64,000 bases of DNA from Triglochin maritima (Eukaryota; Streptophyta; Magnoliopsida; Alismatales; Juncaginaceae): positions 26,494,201 to 26,558,200 of the forward strand of contig OY821771.1 in the NCBI GenBank assembly GCA_963682175.1. The letters are read 5' to 3'. Shown here piece by piece: positions 33,700-45,654 of the stretch. Position 1 is the first letter of the stretch. Every line of letters begins with the position of its first letter. The notes beneath the pieces were generated by a model. It saw only the letters and a program-made list of their open reading frames with translations. It was not told the DNA's origin and did not search any database. The position numbers and the translations under genes were made by a program.

Positions 33700-35224
33700 G
33701 TTTTGTTTTGTGTTGACTGCTGGGGAATGTATGCAAAAGAAGACCATGTTAAATAATTGCCAATTCTGGTAGAAGGATTGACCCGCGTGGGCACATTGAA
33801 ATTGAAAAGCTGAGCATTTTTTTAAGATGACTATTGACCTCCTGGATCAATTTTCAAATCACATACGTGTGAATGTTTGTGAGATACTGCGTGAGTAAAA
33901 CTATAAAGCTAACGTAGAAAATTCATAAAGTAGATGTTATCGTGTGACTGTCGGAAGAGAAAAAACTCATAAAGTCATTGTTATCTACTTTGGCCAACTA
34001 TGATTTCATAGATTGCTTCACCTGTTTGTTGGCTTTCAGGTATCAATCACATATGTTAATCTTTCGGATTAGCATTTATCTAATATTAATTCAAATCAAT
34101 TTGAGTCACACTGTGATTCTAAATCAAACGGTCGATTTTAGTCAAACATGCATTCCATATTGTTTCTGCATATTTGTTTTATAGGTAAGATTTTAAATAC
34201 TTAAAAGATCAATTTGTAAAGACTCTAAGACATATAATCAAGTTTAGATGAAGACTTGTAATTAATTTTACATTTATAGAGTCCATAGGAACATTAATGT
34301 GAGAGAACGTCTACTTCGGTTAACAGGACTTAATTTGGTCAATGGACAACTCCGGTCATTTATTCCCTTCTATGTTACCTATTATGTGTGTTTTGGTTAA
34401 GGAACACATCTAATAGGTGCACCTATTACGTGTGTTGCCAACTGACGAAACAGATTAGTGCACCATTACGTTTGCACCTAGTACTTGTGTTGGCCTCTGG
34501 TGAGTCAAACAGGAGTAATATGCTCAAATAACAGACGTAATAGCTTGTGTTTGTTCTAGCGACCAATTGTAAAGCTACATATCCAAATTCATTTACTATA
34601 ACATCGTATGTCTACTATCCCTGGCTTGCGCCGGCCAACTCAGGAGAATTTCCTAAACCACTTCAACTGGTTGACCAATCTTCCTTCGGTTGACCTAAGT
34701 GACCGTTGTCACATTTTTTATGGTAGACCCAACTTATGGTAGGTTGCGGCCGAAAAATCACAACCCACTTAATAAATGGGACGAGTTGCAGTTTTCTCTC
34801 AACTCGCCCCACCTCACAGGCCACCCGCTTAAAATATATTTATTATTTAATAAACATATATTATTATAAATATATAATTAAGAGAGTATTAGGACTTTAG
34901 ACCTAACTTAACTAAATTACATTTGATAAAAACTAGATTACAAAACACATGGATCTAATTTGTCTAGATTTTCCTTGATGATAGATCTAACTTAAGTGTT
35001 CGATGTCCTGATCATGTATTTTGTTGTTTGATTCCATGTGATCAAACAACTTGATTTATTTTTTCGTTCTTTACATGATTGATGGATCCTTGATTGTTTC
35101 CTTCTTTGTTTGTTCATTGTTTCCTCATTTTCCTATTATGTACACGTGGGCTATGTTGTAGCATATGATCTCATGGTGGCTAATATTTTCTTTAGGAAGA
35201 GTGGATCTCATTGAGTAACATTTT
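33700..35224. other. AT-rich intergenic stretch with a short perfect palindrome
   Basis: No gene is seen. An 18-bp perfect palindrome, TAATAGGTGCACCTATTA, lies at 34411-34428 and extends with mismatches to ACACA...TGTGT. A GC-richer patch with GGTTGCGGCC-like and CGCCCCACC-like words at 34735-34820 recurs in altered form near 38880-38990. Confidence 0.5.
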
Positions 35225-37016
35225 GTAGTGCTCAATGTCATAGTTAGATTGATACCCGGAGAGTGTGTGGTAACTCAACATAAGTTGGTGCTTCAGATTT
35301 TTCATTTTCGGATTGGTGTTACATGGAGGAAGTATAACAAAGATGTAGGGATTAGGTGGTGGAATCTTAAAGGGGAGACATGCCTTAGGTTTAGAGATAC
35401 GTTGATTGCTAAGGGACCTTATTAGGATGTAGAATATTATACTAATAGTATGTGAGAGGGTATGACATCTTGCATTAGGAGAGTGACTAGAGTGGTTTGT
35501 GGAGAAAGTAGAGTAGGTAATTCTAAAGATACGTGGTGATTGAGTGAAGAGCTACAACATACGATTAAAGCTAAGAAATAGTGTTATAGGAGGTGATATA
35601 ATGACAGAAATGAGACTAAGTTGGAAGAGTATAAGTTGGCTAATAAAATCTAAGAAAGTAGTTAGAGAGGCTAAATGAGTTGTTTGTGAGAATTTATACC
35701 GAATTAGGATAAAGGAGGGAGAAATTGGAATTTATAAGTTGACTAAAGTATATGGGAGAAGAAAACCAGAGACCTTAATCAAGTTAAATGCATAAAAGAT
35801 GATAATCATAAACTTCTAGGTAAGGACGATGATATTAAGGATAGGTGGAAAGTGTATTTTGATAAGTTGTTCGACGAAGAGAATCAAAGTGACATTTTTG
35901 AAGTGGAGGATGCATTTGAGGATGCTTATAGACGATTTATATGGAGGTTCAGAGAAGTTGAGGTTAAAGATGCCATAAAATTATGAAAGTAGGCAAGGCT
36001 TTTGGACCATATAATATCCCGATTGAGGTGTTAAGATGTCTTGGGGTAGAATGTGGTTAATCAAGTTGTTTAATAGTATTTTAGGATGAACAAAATGCGA
36101 AACAAGTTGAGAAAGAGTATATTGATACTAATTTACAAAAATAGAGGAAATATTCAAAGTTTCACTAACTATAGTGGTATCAAGCTTATGTACACACCAT
36201 GAAGTTATGAGAAATAATGATTGGGCGCAGTTTGAGGAGATATACAAGTGTTGAAGATAATCGATTTGGTTTTATGCTTGGAAGGTCAACGATCGTGTCA
36301 TATTCTTGGTTAGACAACTCATAGAGAGGCATAGAGAACAAAAGGACTTGCACATGGTTTTATTGATTTAGAGATGGCCTATGATAGACCCAAGAAGTAG
36401 TATGTGGGGGGTCCTTGAGAAGAAGAAAGTATAAACAAAATATGATTAAAGATATGTTCAAGGCAGTTGAAAGTATCGTTGAAGTATGCAATGTGGAGAC
36501 TAGTGCCTTTCCAATTAGGATTGGACTTCATCGGGGTCAGCTTTAAGTCCATACTTTTTTGTTTTAGTGATGGACGAGGTAACAAAAGATACGTAGTTGG
36601 AGGTCCCACGGTGTATGCTTTTTGCAGATGATGTGGTAATAATTGATGAGAGTAGGATAGGTGTTAGGAGAAAACTATAGTGGTTGACACATGGAGTGGA
36701 ATGTTAGGCTATGCAAAGACATGTGCAAAAGATGAGTGTTGCTGAAATGAGATTGTTGTGATGGATGTGTGGATATACAAGGATGGATCAGATTAGGAAT
36801 GAAGACATTCGTGAGAATTGGAGTTTATACAACATATACTGAGATGGTTTAGACATGTACAAAGAAGACCTATAGAGGTATCATATAGAAGAGGAGTATT
36901 GAACCTTGTTGAAGACATAGAAAGAGAGACCAAAATTAACATGGGAGGAAGTAGTTAAAAGAGGGCTAAAAGATTAAAACATTCCAGGGATTTGACATTG
37001 GACAGGAGTGTAGGAT
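35225..37016 (+). pseudogene. RTE-type LINE relic, first part
   Basis: Plus-strand pieces in changing frames match the ORF of plant RTE-clade non-LTR retrotransposons: a WWNLKGE block near 35370, a GKAFGPYNIPIEVLRCLG-like stretch near 35990-36045, the reverse-transcriptase GLHQGxALSPYLF region near 36525, and MLFADDVV with the catalytic DD near 36615. The relic ends with a GRPKLTWEEVVKR-like block near 36940. Stops and frameshifts are frequent. The sequence resumes beyond the solo LTR at 38576. Confidence 0.75.
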
Positions 37017-38575
37017 TGTTATGGGTCACTAATTCTAATCACTTTTAAGCTCAAATCTCTACCTAAACAATCAAAGATGCAACACAAACAATTTAAACAA
37101 AGGTAGAGAGAAACAAGCAAACCACAATGGAACCTGAAGATTTTTATAGAGGTTCGGCTTCCCGCCTACTTCCTCTCTTGCAAGCTCCGCTCGACTTCGC
37201 AAGCTCCACGTACGTCTTCACTATCCAATCTCGTTTTGAGCCGAGATTAAGCCTTTACATAGCAAGCTAGCGAACACCCATCGCGTAGCTTGGATCATCT
37301 TCTCACAATCCAAGAAGGAACACTTCGGGCTCTCACCGAAGTCTATACTCTTTGTCTTGGGCTTTCACCAAGACCCTTGCTTCTTAAACAATAGTTGTGG
37401 AGTGGAACAACACTCTCTGATTCTTGAGCATACTTTGAGTAGGATATTTCATTGATCAAAGGTGTCGAATTTAGGCTTGGAGAGTAGGATTGGGGAATTG
37501 AAGGCTTGGGAGTTTCTCTTAGGTGTATTGGACAATATAAAGTGTAATAGTTGATGAACTGTGTCTTGGTAACACCTATTTATAAGCTCTAAGAGAGTTA
37601 TAGCCGTTGTGATGTAATTAGAAGTTGTTTGTGTAAGATACACAAATAGAATTGAGCAGGTCATAGTTTGGGTTAAGTTTGGTCGACCAAAATAGGTCAA
37701 ACGGTCGACAGGATGACGTCCAGAAAGAATGTCCAGACAAGTCCAGAGACGTCCAGGAACGAAACGGTCGACTGAACAGTGGTCGGTCGAACGAACAAGG
37801 CTATAACTTAGGTTCGCTTAATTGAACGGTAGAACTAAATGAGGGACGGTCGACCGTTAGGCAATCCAGAATTAATGTCCAGGAAAGTCCACAGACAAAT
37901 GGTCGAACAAGAGACTTGGGAACAGTCGACCGAAAACTTCCAGTCACTGAGGGGTTCAACAGAAGTTTATGGTCAGTCGACTATTTAAAGGTCCACTGTC
38001 GACCGGTGGTCACTTGTATTTTTTGGGTATGGATAAAAATGTGAATACGATCGTTGGTATAATACGACAAGTCTAACGGTCAAATGACAGGTGTAGACGG
38101 TCGACTGAAAAAGGTTACGGTCAACCGTTCGAGCATATTAAATCACTATTGGTTAAAAGATCAATTCGGTCGAACGAAGGTGGTTCGGGCGACCGAATTT
38201 GCACAAGCAGTTCAAGTTTTGGTTTAGTGATTTCCAGTCTAAGTTTGGGTGACCTATTAAAGTCCAAATGATCTGAGATTTTGTGTGTGACTTCTATAAG
38301 GAACCTAGTGTCTATGTGAATGAATTTTAACTCTTGTATGCTCAAGATTACATAGATTCTTAACACTCAAAAGAAATATAAAATTACACGTCTTCAAAAA
38401 CTTGATTACATATCTTGACTTGAATTCATTTCTTCCTTGAGTCTTGATCACCTGTAGATGTTAGCACAAAGCAATATATATGCTATGAAATATGTGTGCT
38501 ACACTACATTTGATTATGTTTAAGATTATGTTGAGTAAATCATCAAAACATAGATTAAGGAAAAAAAATGCAACA
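37017..38575 (-). mobile_element. Copia-type solo LTR, minus orientation, inserted in the LINE
   Basis: On the plus strand it reads TGTTATGGGTC ... ATGCAACA, flanked by AGGAT (37012-37016) and AGGAG (38576-38580), a 4-of-5 TSD. LINE sequence on its left continues directly on its right, which supports the boundaries. The reverse strand shares the GGTTCG...AAGCTTG...GTGGTTTGC region with the other copia LTRs here. A decayed CGGTCGACCG array lies at 37676-38205, with one perfect copy near 37847 and about 12 variants. Confidence 0.75.
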
Positions 38576-38770
38576 AGGAGCATGTGGAAGAATATTCATG
38601 TGCATGAACCACGATTCTTTTGAGTTCATTTCTAGCATACCGCAACTAGTTTGGGATATAGGCTTATTGTTTTTATTGTTTTTACATGTGGGCTATATAG
38701 CTAATATTTTGTTTCATATTTGTGTAATGTGTGTACTATGTTGTATATGTATTTTTTGTTGACCACTTCT
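38576..38770 (+). pseudogene. RTE-type LINE relic, last part
   Basis: Immediately after the solo LTR the sequence encodes MWKNIHVHEPRFF, matching the end of RTE-type ORFs (xxWRxxIHVxEP). It completes the block broken at 37016. The hydrophobic reading frame that follows to 38763 is probably the 3' region of the LINE rather than a membrane protein. Confidence 0.65.
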
Positions 38771-38779
38771 ATTTGGAAG

Positions 38780-39337
38780 GCATTTAGTTGTTTGTTAACG
38801 ACTAACAACTTCTGATTCATAAATATAAAATCCAAAGACTCAACTCAACAAACACATTAACCCGTCCTGCACCTGCCTAAGCCACTCTTAAGTGGGGTGG
38901 GTAGTGGTTATCAATTTTTTACCCCGCCCCACCCCATTGACCCACTTAACTTAGTCGAGGCGGATAACAGTGGAACAAAAACTCAACCCGCCCCTTAGTA
39001 GGGGTGTCAACGTAGCAGATTCAGATCGGATACACCCATATTCGAATATGTGTCCAAACCCATATTCAAATCAGATGTTCCCTTGGTAGGGTATCATGTG
39101 CCCCTTCGAACATTTATAACCCAATCGACCAACTTCTGGTGATAGTAGCCCAAACGGTTGATCAAATAGGTTGACCCGCTACATGGTTCAAAATTCAAAT
39201 AACTTCCTATTTTAACTTGATTTCACCATATTTTGTTCCAAATTGTCATGCCCTAAAGGTAAAACTATTGGCTCACCTTATGACACGAATTTAAAGTCTT
39301 ATACATAAAAAAAAGGCATTTACAATACCAAATCTTA
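38780..39337. other. Intergenic stretch, nothing firm
   Basis: Contains GC-richer words (GGGGTGGG, CGCCCCACCCC) and a TAGGGGTGTCAAC at 38997 that resembles a hAT-type transposon end, but no partner end could be placed. Confidence 0.35.
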
Positions 39338-39589
39338 CTACTACGAGAATATAGGCCTAGGCCTAACCGTGGCTGAAATATTCGCCGCTGATTAATAAAT
39401 GAGCGACAGAAGTCGTATTTTTTTATATAATAAAAAAACCAAAAATTCGAGTTTTTTTTAAAATTTATAAAAATTAGAAAACATATTTTGAAGTATATAT
39501 ATATATAACATAGTTAAAATGATTTTAAAAAAATCAAAACATAAAATCAAAAACAATAAAAGAAAATAAATAAAGTCTCGGATTTTAGT

Positions 39590-40545
39590 TGGAATGTTTT
39601 ATGTTTTGAATTTTTTAAATCATTTTAATTAAGCTTTTTTATTATATTTCTTTTCAAAATATGTTTTGTAATTGTTATTATTTTTTAAAAAAAATTCATT
39701 GTGTTTTTAATTTTTTGCTGTACCGACCTCCAAAACTGTTTGTAATGTGTGTACACCCTACTTATTTTCGACAACGTTACCAATTTTTTGTTTTAATTAG
39801 ATTTAGTGTTTGTTTAAAATTCATTTGTAAATAATTTCTTATTCTTCTAAAGAAATTTTATTTTGTTATTGTATAAAATACCCTAACATTTCAATACGTC
39901 CAGTTATCCATGTGATTTGGACCGTAATTTTTTTATTTAATAAAAAAATCTAAAATTCGAAATTTAGGAAAAAAAAAAATTCCAAAACTACTCGGATCGC
40001 GGGTGTGACCCGCGATCCGTGCCTGCACGGATCGCCGGTCACACCGGCGATCCGTTTTCCCGCCAATTTTTTTTTTTTTGATTTTCTGTTTTTATTTTTT
40101 ATTGTAATTATTTGTAATCTTTTTTTAATTTTTTTTTCAAAATAAGTTTTCTAATTTATATTATTTTTCTAAATTTTTTAAAATTATTTTTAATTTTTCC
40201 AATAATCAACCTTCAAATCACATCGATAACCCGACGTATTGAAATGTTAGGGTATTTTATACAATAAAAACACAATTTTTTAGCAAGATTAATAAATTAT
40301 TTACAACTGAATATTAAACAAACACTAAAACTAATTAAAACAAAAAAATTGGAAACGTTATCAAAAATTAGTAGGGTGTACACACATTATAAATATTTTT
40401 GGAGGTCGATACAACAAAAAATTAAAAACACAATTAAATTTTTTTAAAAAATAATAACAATTACAAAACATATTATGAAAGCAAATATAATAAAAAACAT
40501 AGTTAAAACGATTTTAAAAAAATCAAAACATAAAACAAAAAAATC
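39590..40545. repeat. Large inverted repeat, arms about 340 bp
   Basis: The left arm (about 39590-39930) is the reverse complement of the right arm (about 40195-40545), roughly 80-85 percent identical by eye. Both include CGACCTCCAAAA, TGTGTGTACACCCTAC and GTATAAAATACCCTAACATTTCAATACGTC (given here as a location, 39868-39897 in the left arm). A 265-bp spacer holds the GC-rich hairpins. Confidence 0.85.
39993..40054. repeat. Double GC-rich hairpin at the centre of the inverted repeat
   Basis: Two perfect 12-bp stems with 3-base loops lie side by side: CGGATCGCGGGT with loop GTG (39993-40019) and CGGATCGCCGGT with loop CAC (40028-40054). The segment between them, GATCCGTGC/GCACGGATC (about 40013-40034), is a third palindrome that competes with the other two. 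The surrounding DNA is extremely AT-rich. Confidence 0.95.
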
Positions 40546-41281
40546 AAATAAAAAATTATGAAAGCAAACCATAAGTGGGACACCCGGAGTAGGGAGAACG
40601 AGAATGGCTTGGTGGACGGTAGTATGGCTTGGACGGGATGGATGGCCGAAGGAGGGACGTTTGGTTGGAAGTCGGATTAGGGATTTTGGTTATCTAGCAG
40701 AGTTGGGGGTTTGGGGTCGGGATTTCACCTTTGTTTCAATGGGCTTTTCAGCCACGGAATTTATCCATGGCTGAATCAATACCTTCTGTCGCCGTATTTT
40801 TTTTATATAAAAATAAAACAAAAAATCGAATTTTAGGAAGAATTTTTTTTTCTTCCAAAACTACTCGGTGACCCGCGATCAAAAACTAAAACATAAACAT
40901 GTAGTAATTTATAACTTGAGTTCATCAATTTACATCAAGTTATAACCTGAAGCGGTTGTTTTGCCGTGGATAAACATGTAGAAAATTTGTGGTTTATCTT
41001 TGTTTTTGGTGTGACTTAAAATTGTACTTGGTGTTATCTCTTATGTCGAAATTGATGATATCGATTGGGGTAGATCTGATCTTAAGGAATTTGTAGACCC
41101 TCCACTTGCAAAGGAGGGTGTCGGGATGATGATGTAGATGGTGATAATTAGTAAACTATTTATATATTTATAATTCTAGACCACTATGGTATTTATATAA
41201 CATGTTTTACAACTTTGGATTTTTTAAAGTATTGATTTAATATTATTTAACTTTTTTTGGTTTTTAAACATTTCACATATA

Positions 41282-41455
41282 TGAAGAGCTTGAGACGTCT
41301 TTCATGAGGAGTTCTTCAAGTCGAACATCACAACCCACTAAACATTAGAATGAGATTGTTAAACATGTCATAGATACGAAGAGCTTGAGGCATCTTGTGA
41401 GGGATTCTTCAAGTCGAACATCACAACCCACTGAACATGAGAATGAGATTGACGA
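41282..41455 (+). repeat. Tandem duplication of about 80 bp
   Basis: The unit GAAGAGCTTGAG ... CAAGTCGAACATCACAACCC ... GAATGAGATTG occurs at 41282-41360 and 41377-41452, with scattered differences. The second copy is in an open frame to 41594 (SSSRTSQPTEHENEIDEVV) that could derive from the transposon's coding region, though I cannot assign it. Confidence 0.8.
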
Positions 41456-42099
41456 GGTGGTTGTTGGGAATTTAAAGTTCAAAACCGCAAGTACACGACC
41501 GCATTGGAGTGGTGGCAAGTACGGATTGTGTCCACGAGGAGCGAGTGCAAGTCATCGTCAACCATACTCGAGTGGGGGAAGAAATGAAGAGTGAGTGGGT
41601 GTATCTACACTAAATTACGTTAATTACAATTTGTAAAATAAATGGGACTAATCCGATAGGAGGTGGAGAATGCATGCAACAGTGTAGATGTGTGACACGT
41701 TTGTGTACAATTAATCCCTAATGACATGCACGCCATAGAATTCTATCCAGACCAAATCACAACTGTGTTTCTACATGGATTAAGATTTATCCTCATTATT
41801 AAAACATTCAGAACACTACTTAAGATAAGGCTAAAGATAACTACAAGATTACATGTCAATTTTATCTTTTTATCCACTACAATCTTATCCTCACCTCATC
41901 ATCTCCATAAAGTGGGCCCACTAGCCAAAGCATGTGCTAAGCATTCATTTGGACCATTAACACATCAAAGGCAAGAGTGAGAAACTCATCAAAATGATCA
42001 TGAAAATCATGTGAAGCTCCAAGATTAAGATTAAACACACACCAATCTCACAATATTCACATTTCACATCATTCTCCACCACCCAATGTGGATGGATTA

Positions 42100-43005
42100 C
42101 TCACTAATGAACATGTTAACAAAGGAAACAACAACATAAAAACAACACATAACAAGTATAGGAAACTAAATATAACAAAGCAATGGAATAAAAATTTCAT
42201 CAAAAGAAAGACCAGAACATAAAAAACATAAAACTAAAACTTGATTAAGAAAGAAAGATTACGAAATGGTGTTTCTCTTCTCCTCCACTACACTACTAAG
42301 CAAGAAATAAAACCTACTACTAAGCAAGAAATGAAACCTACTCTAAACAAGAAATAAAACCCATTTTAATGGAGGGAAGAAGAAGGAAGAAAAGGGGAGG
42401 AAGGATTACAAGTGTATTTATAGAAGATTAGAGGGTATGTGTGAATCTGGGTGGGATCAGATGACTGAAAATAAGATATGGATGTTTTGTAGTGCTCTGA
42501 CCCGCCAACCCGATCCTCTAGAGAAATTGGCGGTCAAACAGACCAGAATGATCTACCAATAGTGGATTTGGATCCGCCAATGATGGATCTTTTGAGTCTG
42601 TTCCACCCAAAATTTCACTGGAGGCTTTAGTTGACCAATTTAACACGTGGGTGTTCTCGGAGCTATTGGTTCGAGCCCCGTTTGATCTTAATTATTGAAT
42701 TACTTCTCTGGTTCAGGAGATTATGGACTTCTGCAACAAATATATTTTTCTTTACGCATAGGTTCCTCAGGGTTTTCAGTTGAGTCCCTCCTGATTTTCA
42801 GTCTAGTTCTTGGGCATTACAAACAGATCTAGAAACCTCACAAATCAGTCCATTCTTCTTGCTTTTAGATCATTTTCTCTTCCTTTCTCTTCTTTATTAC
42901 CTAAACCCTGAAATATATGAAACAAATACCCGAGTAGCACAATTATAGGGTAAAATAAAAGATATATAGCATGAATGCACAATATGATATACTACTAATC
43001 AGTGG
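42100..43005 (-). mobile_element. Athila-like LTR fragment
   Basis: The end GATATACTACTAATCA at about 42989-43004 and the preceding CCTGAAATATATG...CGAGTAGCAC region match the LTRs of the element at 46202-51833. The other end is not clear, so this is either a diverged solo LTR or a fragment. It separates two parts of the CACTA relic. Confidence 0.45.
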
Positions 43006-43139
43006 TGCCAAAGACACAACATAATAGAGTTGAAGACATTCCTGAAGTTAGTAAATTTATTTAATAAGTATTTGTAATTGATACAAGTTGTGTTTTTACT
43101 TATTTATTTAAACTTTTAAATTATTATGTAGTTGATTCA

Positions 43140-43760
43140 AATTCCACAAAGCGTCGGGGACGTACCTAAACCCTATCTACATGGGAGCTGACATCCGAAA
43201 ATAAGTTAATGTTGAGTTGGGGCGTGAATGGGCTTCCTGTTGGACCTAATGTAGTTATATTAGCAACATTTTGTGGGTAGCATTGTGAGAAAGGGTAATC
43301 TTCTTCCACTAAGATATTCTAATTGGCATTTTGTTCCTAAAGAAGATAAAGAAAAGGCACAAAACGTTTTTAAGGTACATTTACATATCCAAATTTTAGT
43401 TAACGTAATGTAAGTTGAGAGGAACATCATAAGAAGAAGATGATTGCTTGGATGAATCACATGTTTTAGTTGAGGGTTTGGAGAGCAGATCTGACCGACT
43501 TGCTGTTAGACCCGATGAAGTTAATCTTCAATACTGGGTTGCACTATTAGACTATTGGGAAACACTGTAATTTAAGGTAATTTGGTATTTTTAAAAAGTC
43601 AAGGTTATGATATATTTTTAGTTTGTATTTTTATAATACATTGCATTTCTGTAAATTTAATTAGCACAAAAGTGAGGTAAACAAGAACAAAGCTAAAATG
43701 CAATACCACACACTTGCGACACAAAGTCCATTGCTCGGAAAGCTGAGGAAATTGTATGTT
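43140..43760 (+). pseudogene. CACTA transposase_24-like relic
   Basis: Scrambled frames contain NGLPVGPN, then SNWHFVPKEDKEKAQNVF near 43320-43375, and an NKNKAKMQYHTL block near 43680-43720. These match in order the GxPxGPN, DWRxVPxExKExIW and NRxKxxYxHTxGxKS blocks of the second coding region of plant CACTA elements. Several stops interrupt it. Confidence 0.6.
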
Positions 43761-43769
43761 GTGATAGTC

Positions 43770-45650
43770 TAAATTTATTTGGGGGATTTGTGTTTGCTGC
43801 TAAAGTTTGATGCTTGCTTATTCTTTCTTTGTTGGAACTTTTGGTTTAGTTTCTCGATTTTTACGTGGTTTAGTATTCCTCTAAACTAGAAAGTTGTGTG
43901 TACTCTGAAGGATATTGACTTTCCTATCATGTTGAGTATGATTATCTTTAGTTGTCAGAAGGAAAATAAGAGTTGGATCTGACTTGTTCCATGTTGCTTT
44001 TCTGTTTTCTATGTTTTTTTGTTATGATCTCAGGTGTGCTAATCTACATCTTTTTACTTGCTACATTACTTATATATATTTATGTGTCATATACTAGGTT
44101 TTCAGATGGGATCTTATGTACTTGTCTAGCTATGGTGGTCGTTTTGTTCCAAATTCAGCCACAAGAAAGTTTGTGTTTCAACTTTTAAATCAGACATTGA
44201 AACATTTGTTTGCGTTGTATTGACATACTTTGGAAGTGACATCCAAATATATTTTTTTCTTCTCTAAAAATGTTTTAGTATATGCCTTATTTATCTTTCT
44301 TCCTTGGTTTGTAAATATGCTTGTTGTGTAGTGATGCAAATATGGTTGTTATGCATTTTGCAGCGAAGCACAGATGTGGTGTTTGTTGCATTTTGACAAA
44401 GTTCCTGCTACCGTGCAGATTAAGGTGATAATATAGTTTTTTAAGCTTGTTTCTTGTTGGTATATGTCAAATTATTTTCTATTAGATTAATGAATGTGAG
44501 TGTAGAGTAAACTGAGAGAAGAGGATGTCAATATGCGAGATTTGGTTCTATAGTTAGCACTGGTAGGAACGACGCTCTTGTAAAAGTAATTGGCAATGAC
44601 GAGCATGGTCGTGTTCGAGGAGTAAACTCTCTCGTTACTCTTACCGACGTGTTTGGTTGTAGAGGTGCTCCAACTCCTTATGAGATAAATTTTCGAGTCG
44701 AAGTTGGAACCAACCAGAGAATGGAAATCATGGGAACTCAACAACAAAAAATAATTGGATACATCAATATTAAAAAAACACATTTGTAGGAGTAACGAGA
44801 GAGCTTACTCTTCAGGAATTGGAGCACCTCTACAACCAAACATGACATATTGATGTATCCAATTTCTCTCAAAGTCATCAACGATGACTTCGGGACAAAT
44901 TTGATACATCAATATTAAAATATTTTACTTGATAAAGAAATCTGCAATTGCAATACAGACCCATTTTCCAGGGACTATTGTATTTTATTTCAATCCCTGG
45001 GTTTTAGTTTAAATTTAGTTTTACAATTGAAAATGGAAATATAAACTAAATCTAGAATAACAATGTGAATGCTAACCATGTTTGAGTGTCTGACACATAA
45101 TACACCAAAAATAACAATAACATTAGGAATTAAAATAATAATTTAAATGTGATTAAATAATGATTGCAAAATGATAATATACATTTTTTTTAAAACCAAA
45201 AAATACCAAACTGATTTAGTTTCCATTTGAATTTCTTCATATATTTGATATTTATTTTTCACGATGTCGAAAATCCAAAAGATAAAAATGTGATGATTCA
45301 CCCTATACCTAAACCAAGATATGTTCCGATTTCCTTTTTTTAGTAAACATTAAATGTAGGTTCATTTCATATGGATCCCAGAAATTCATTATAGGCTTGA
45401 ATAAAAAAAATCAATTCGACACCATATAAATACCAAATCACCAAAATATATACAAACCGTACAACAAAAATTCAAAATTTATAGATTCAAAAAATGAAGA
45501 TCTAATTAATAATGGGAAAATGTTAAATAATAATGAAATCCCTGGGAAGGTGATTTATGACCCCAAAAGGCAACAAACCAGTAAATTCTATTGTAACAAT
45601 AATAATAACAACAACAACAACAATGTTGGCTTAATAACCTTCATCTATTT
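43770..45650. other. AT-rich stretch with inverted modules, no gene
   Basis: Around 44617-44850 two short modules appear in inverted copies: GTTGTAGAGGTGCTCCAACTC near 44657 versus its complement near 44812, and CTCTCTCGTTACTC near 44627 versus its complement near 44790. Their order is rearranged. No transposon family could be named. Confidence 0.5.
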
Positions 45651-45654
45651 GTGA

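Larger units (their letters stand above)
39338..43765 (+). mobile_element. CACTA (En/Spm) DNA transposon relic
   Basis: The left end TACTACGAGAATATAGGCC at 39338 is one base from the usual CACTACNAGAA terminus. It is followed by subterminal words typical of plant CACTA elements (CCGTGGCTGAAAT, and CAGCCACGGAAT near 40749). A transposase_24-like coding relic lies at 43140-43760. The region also holds a large inverted repeat, a tandem duplication and an inserted LTR fragment. The right end was not found, so the extent is a minimum and the region may be composite. Confidence 0.5.

Noticed and set aside
38568..38762. Hydrophobic 64-codon frame that could be a small membrane protein
   Set aside because: Its first part is the end of the LINE reading frame (MWKNIHVHEP-like), so it is a LINE relic rather than a gene.
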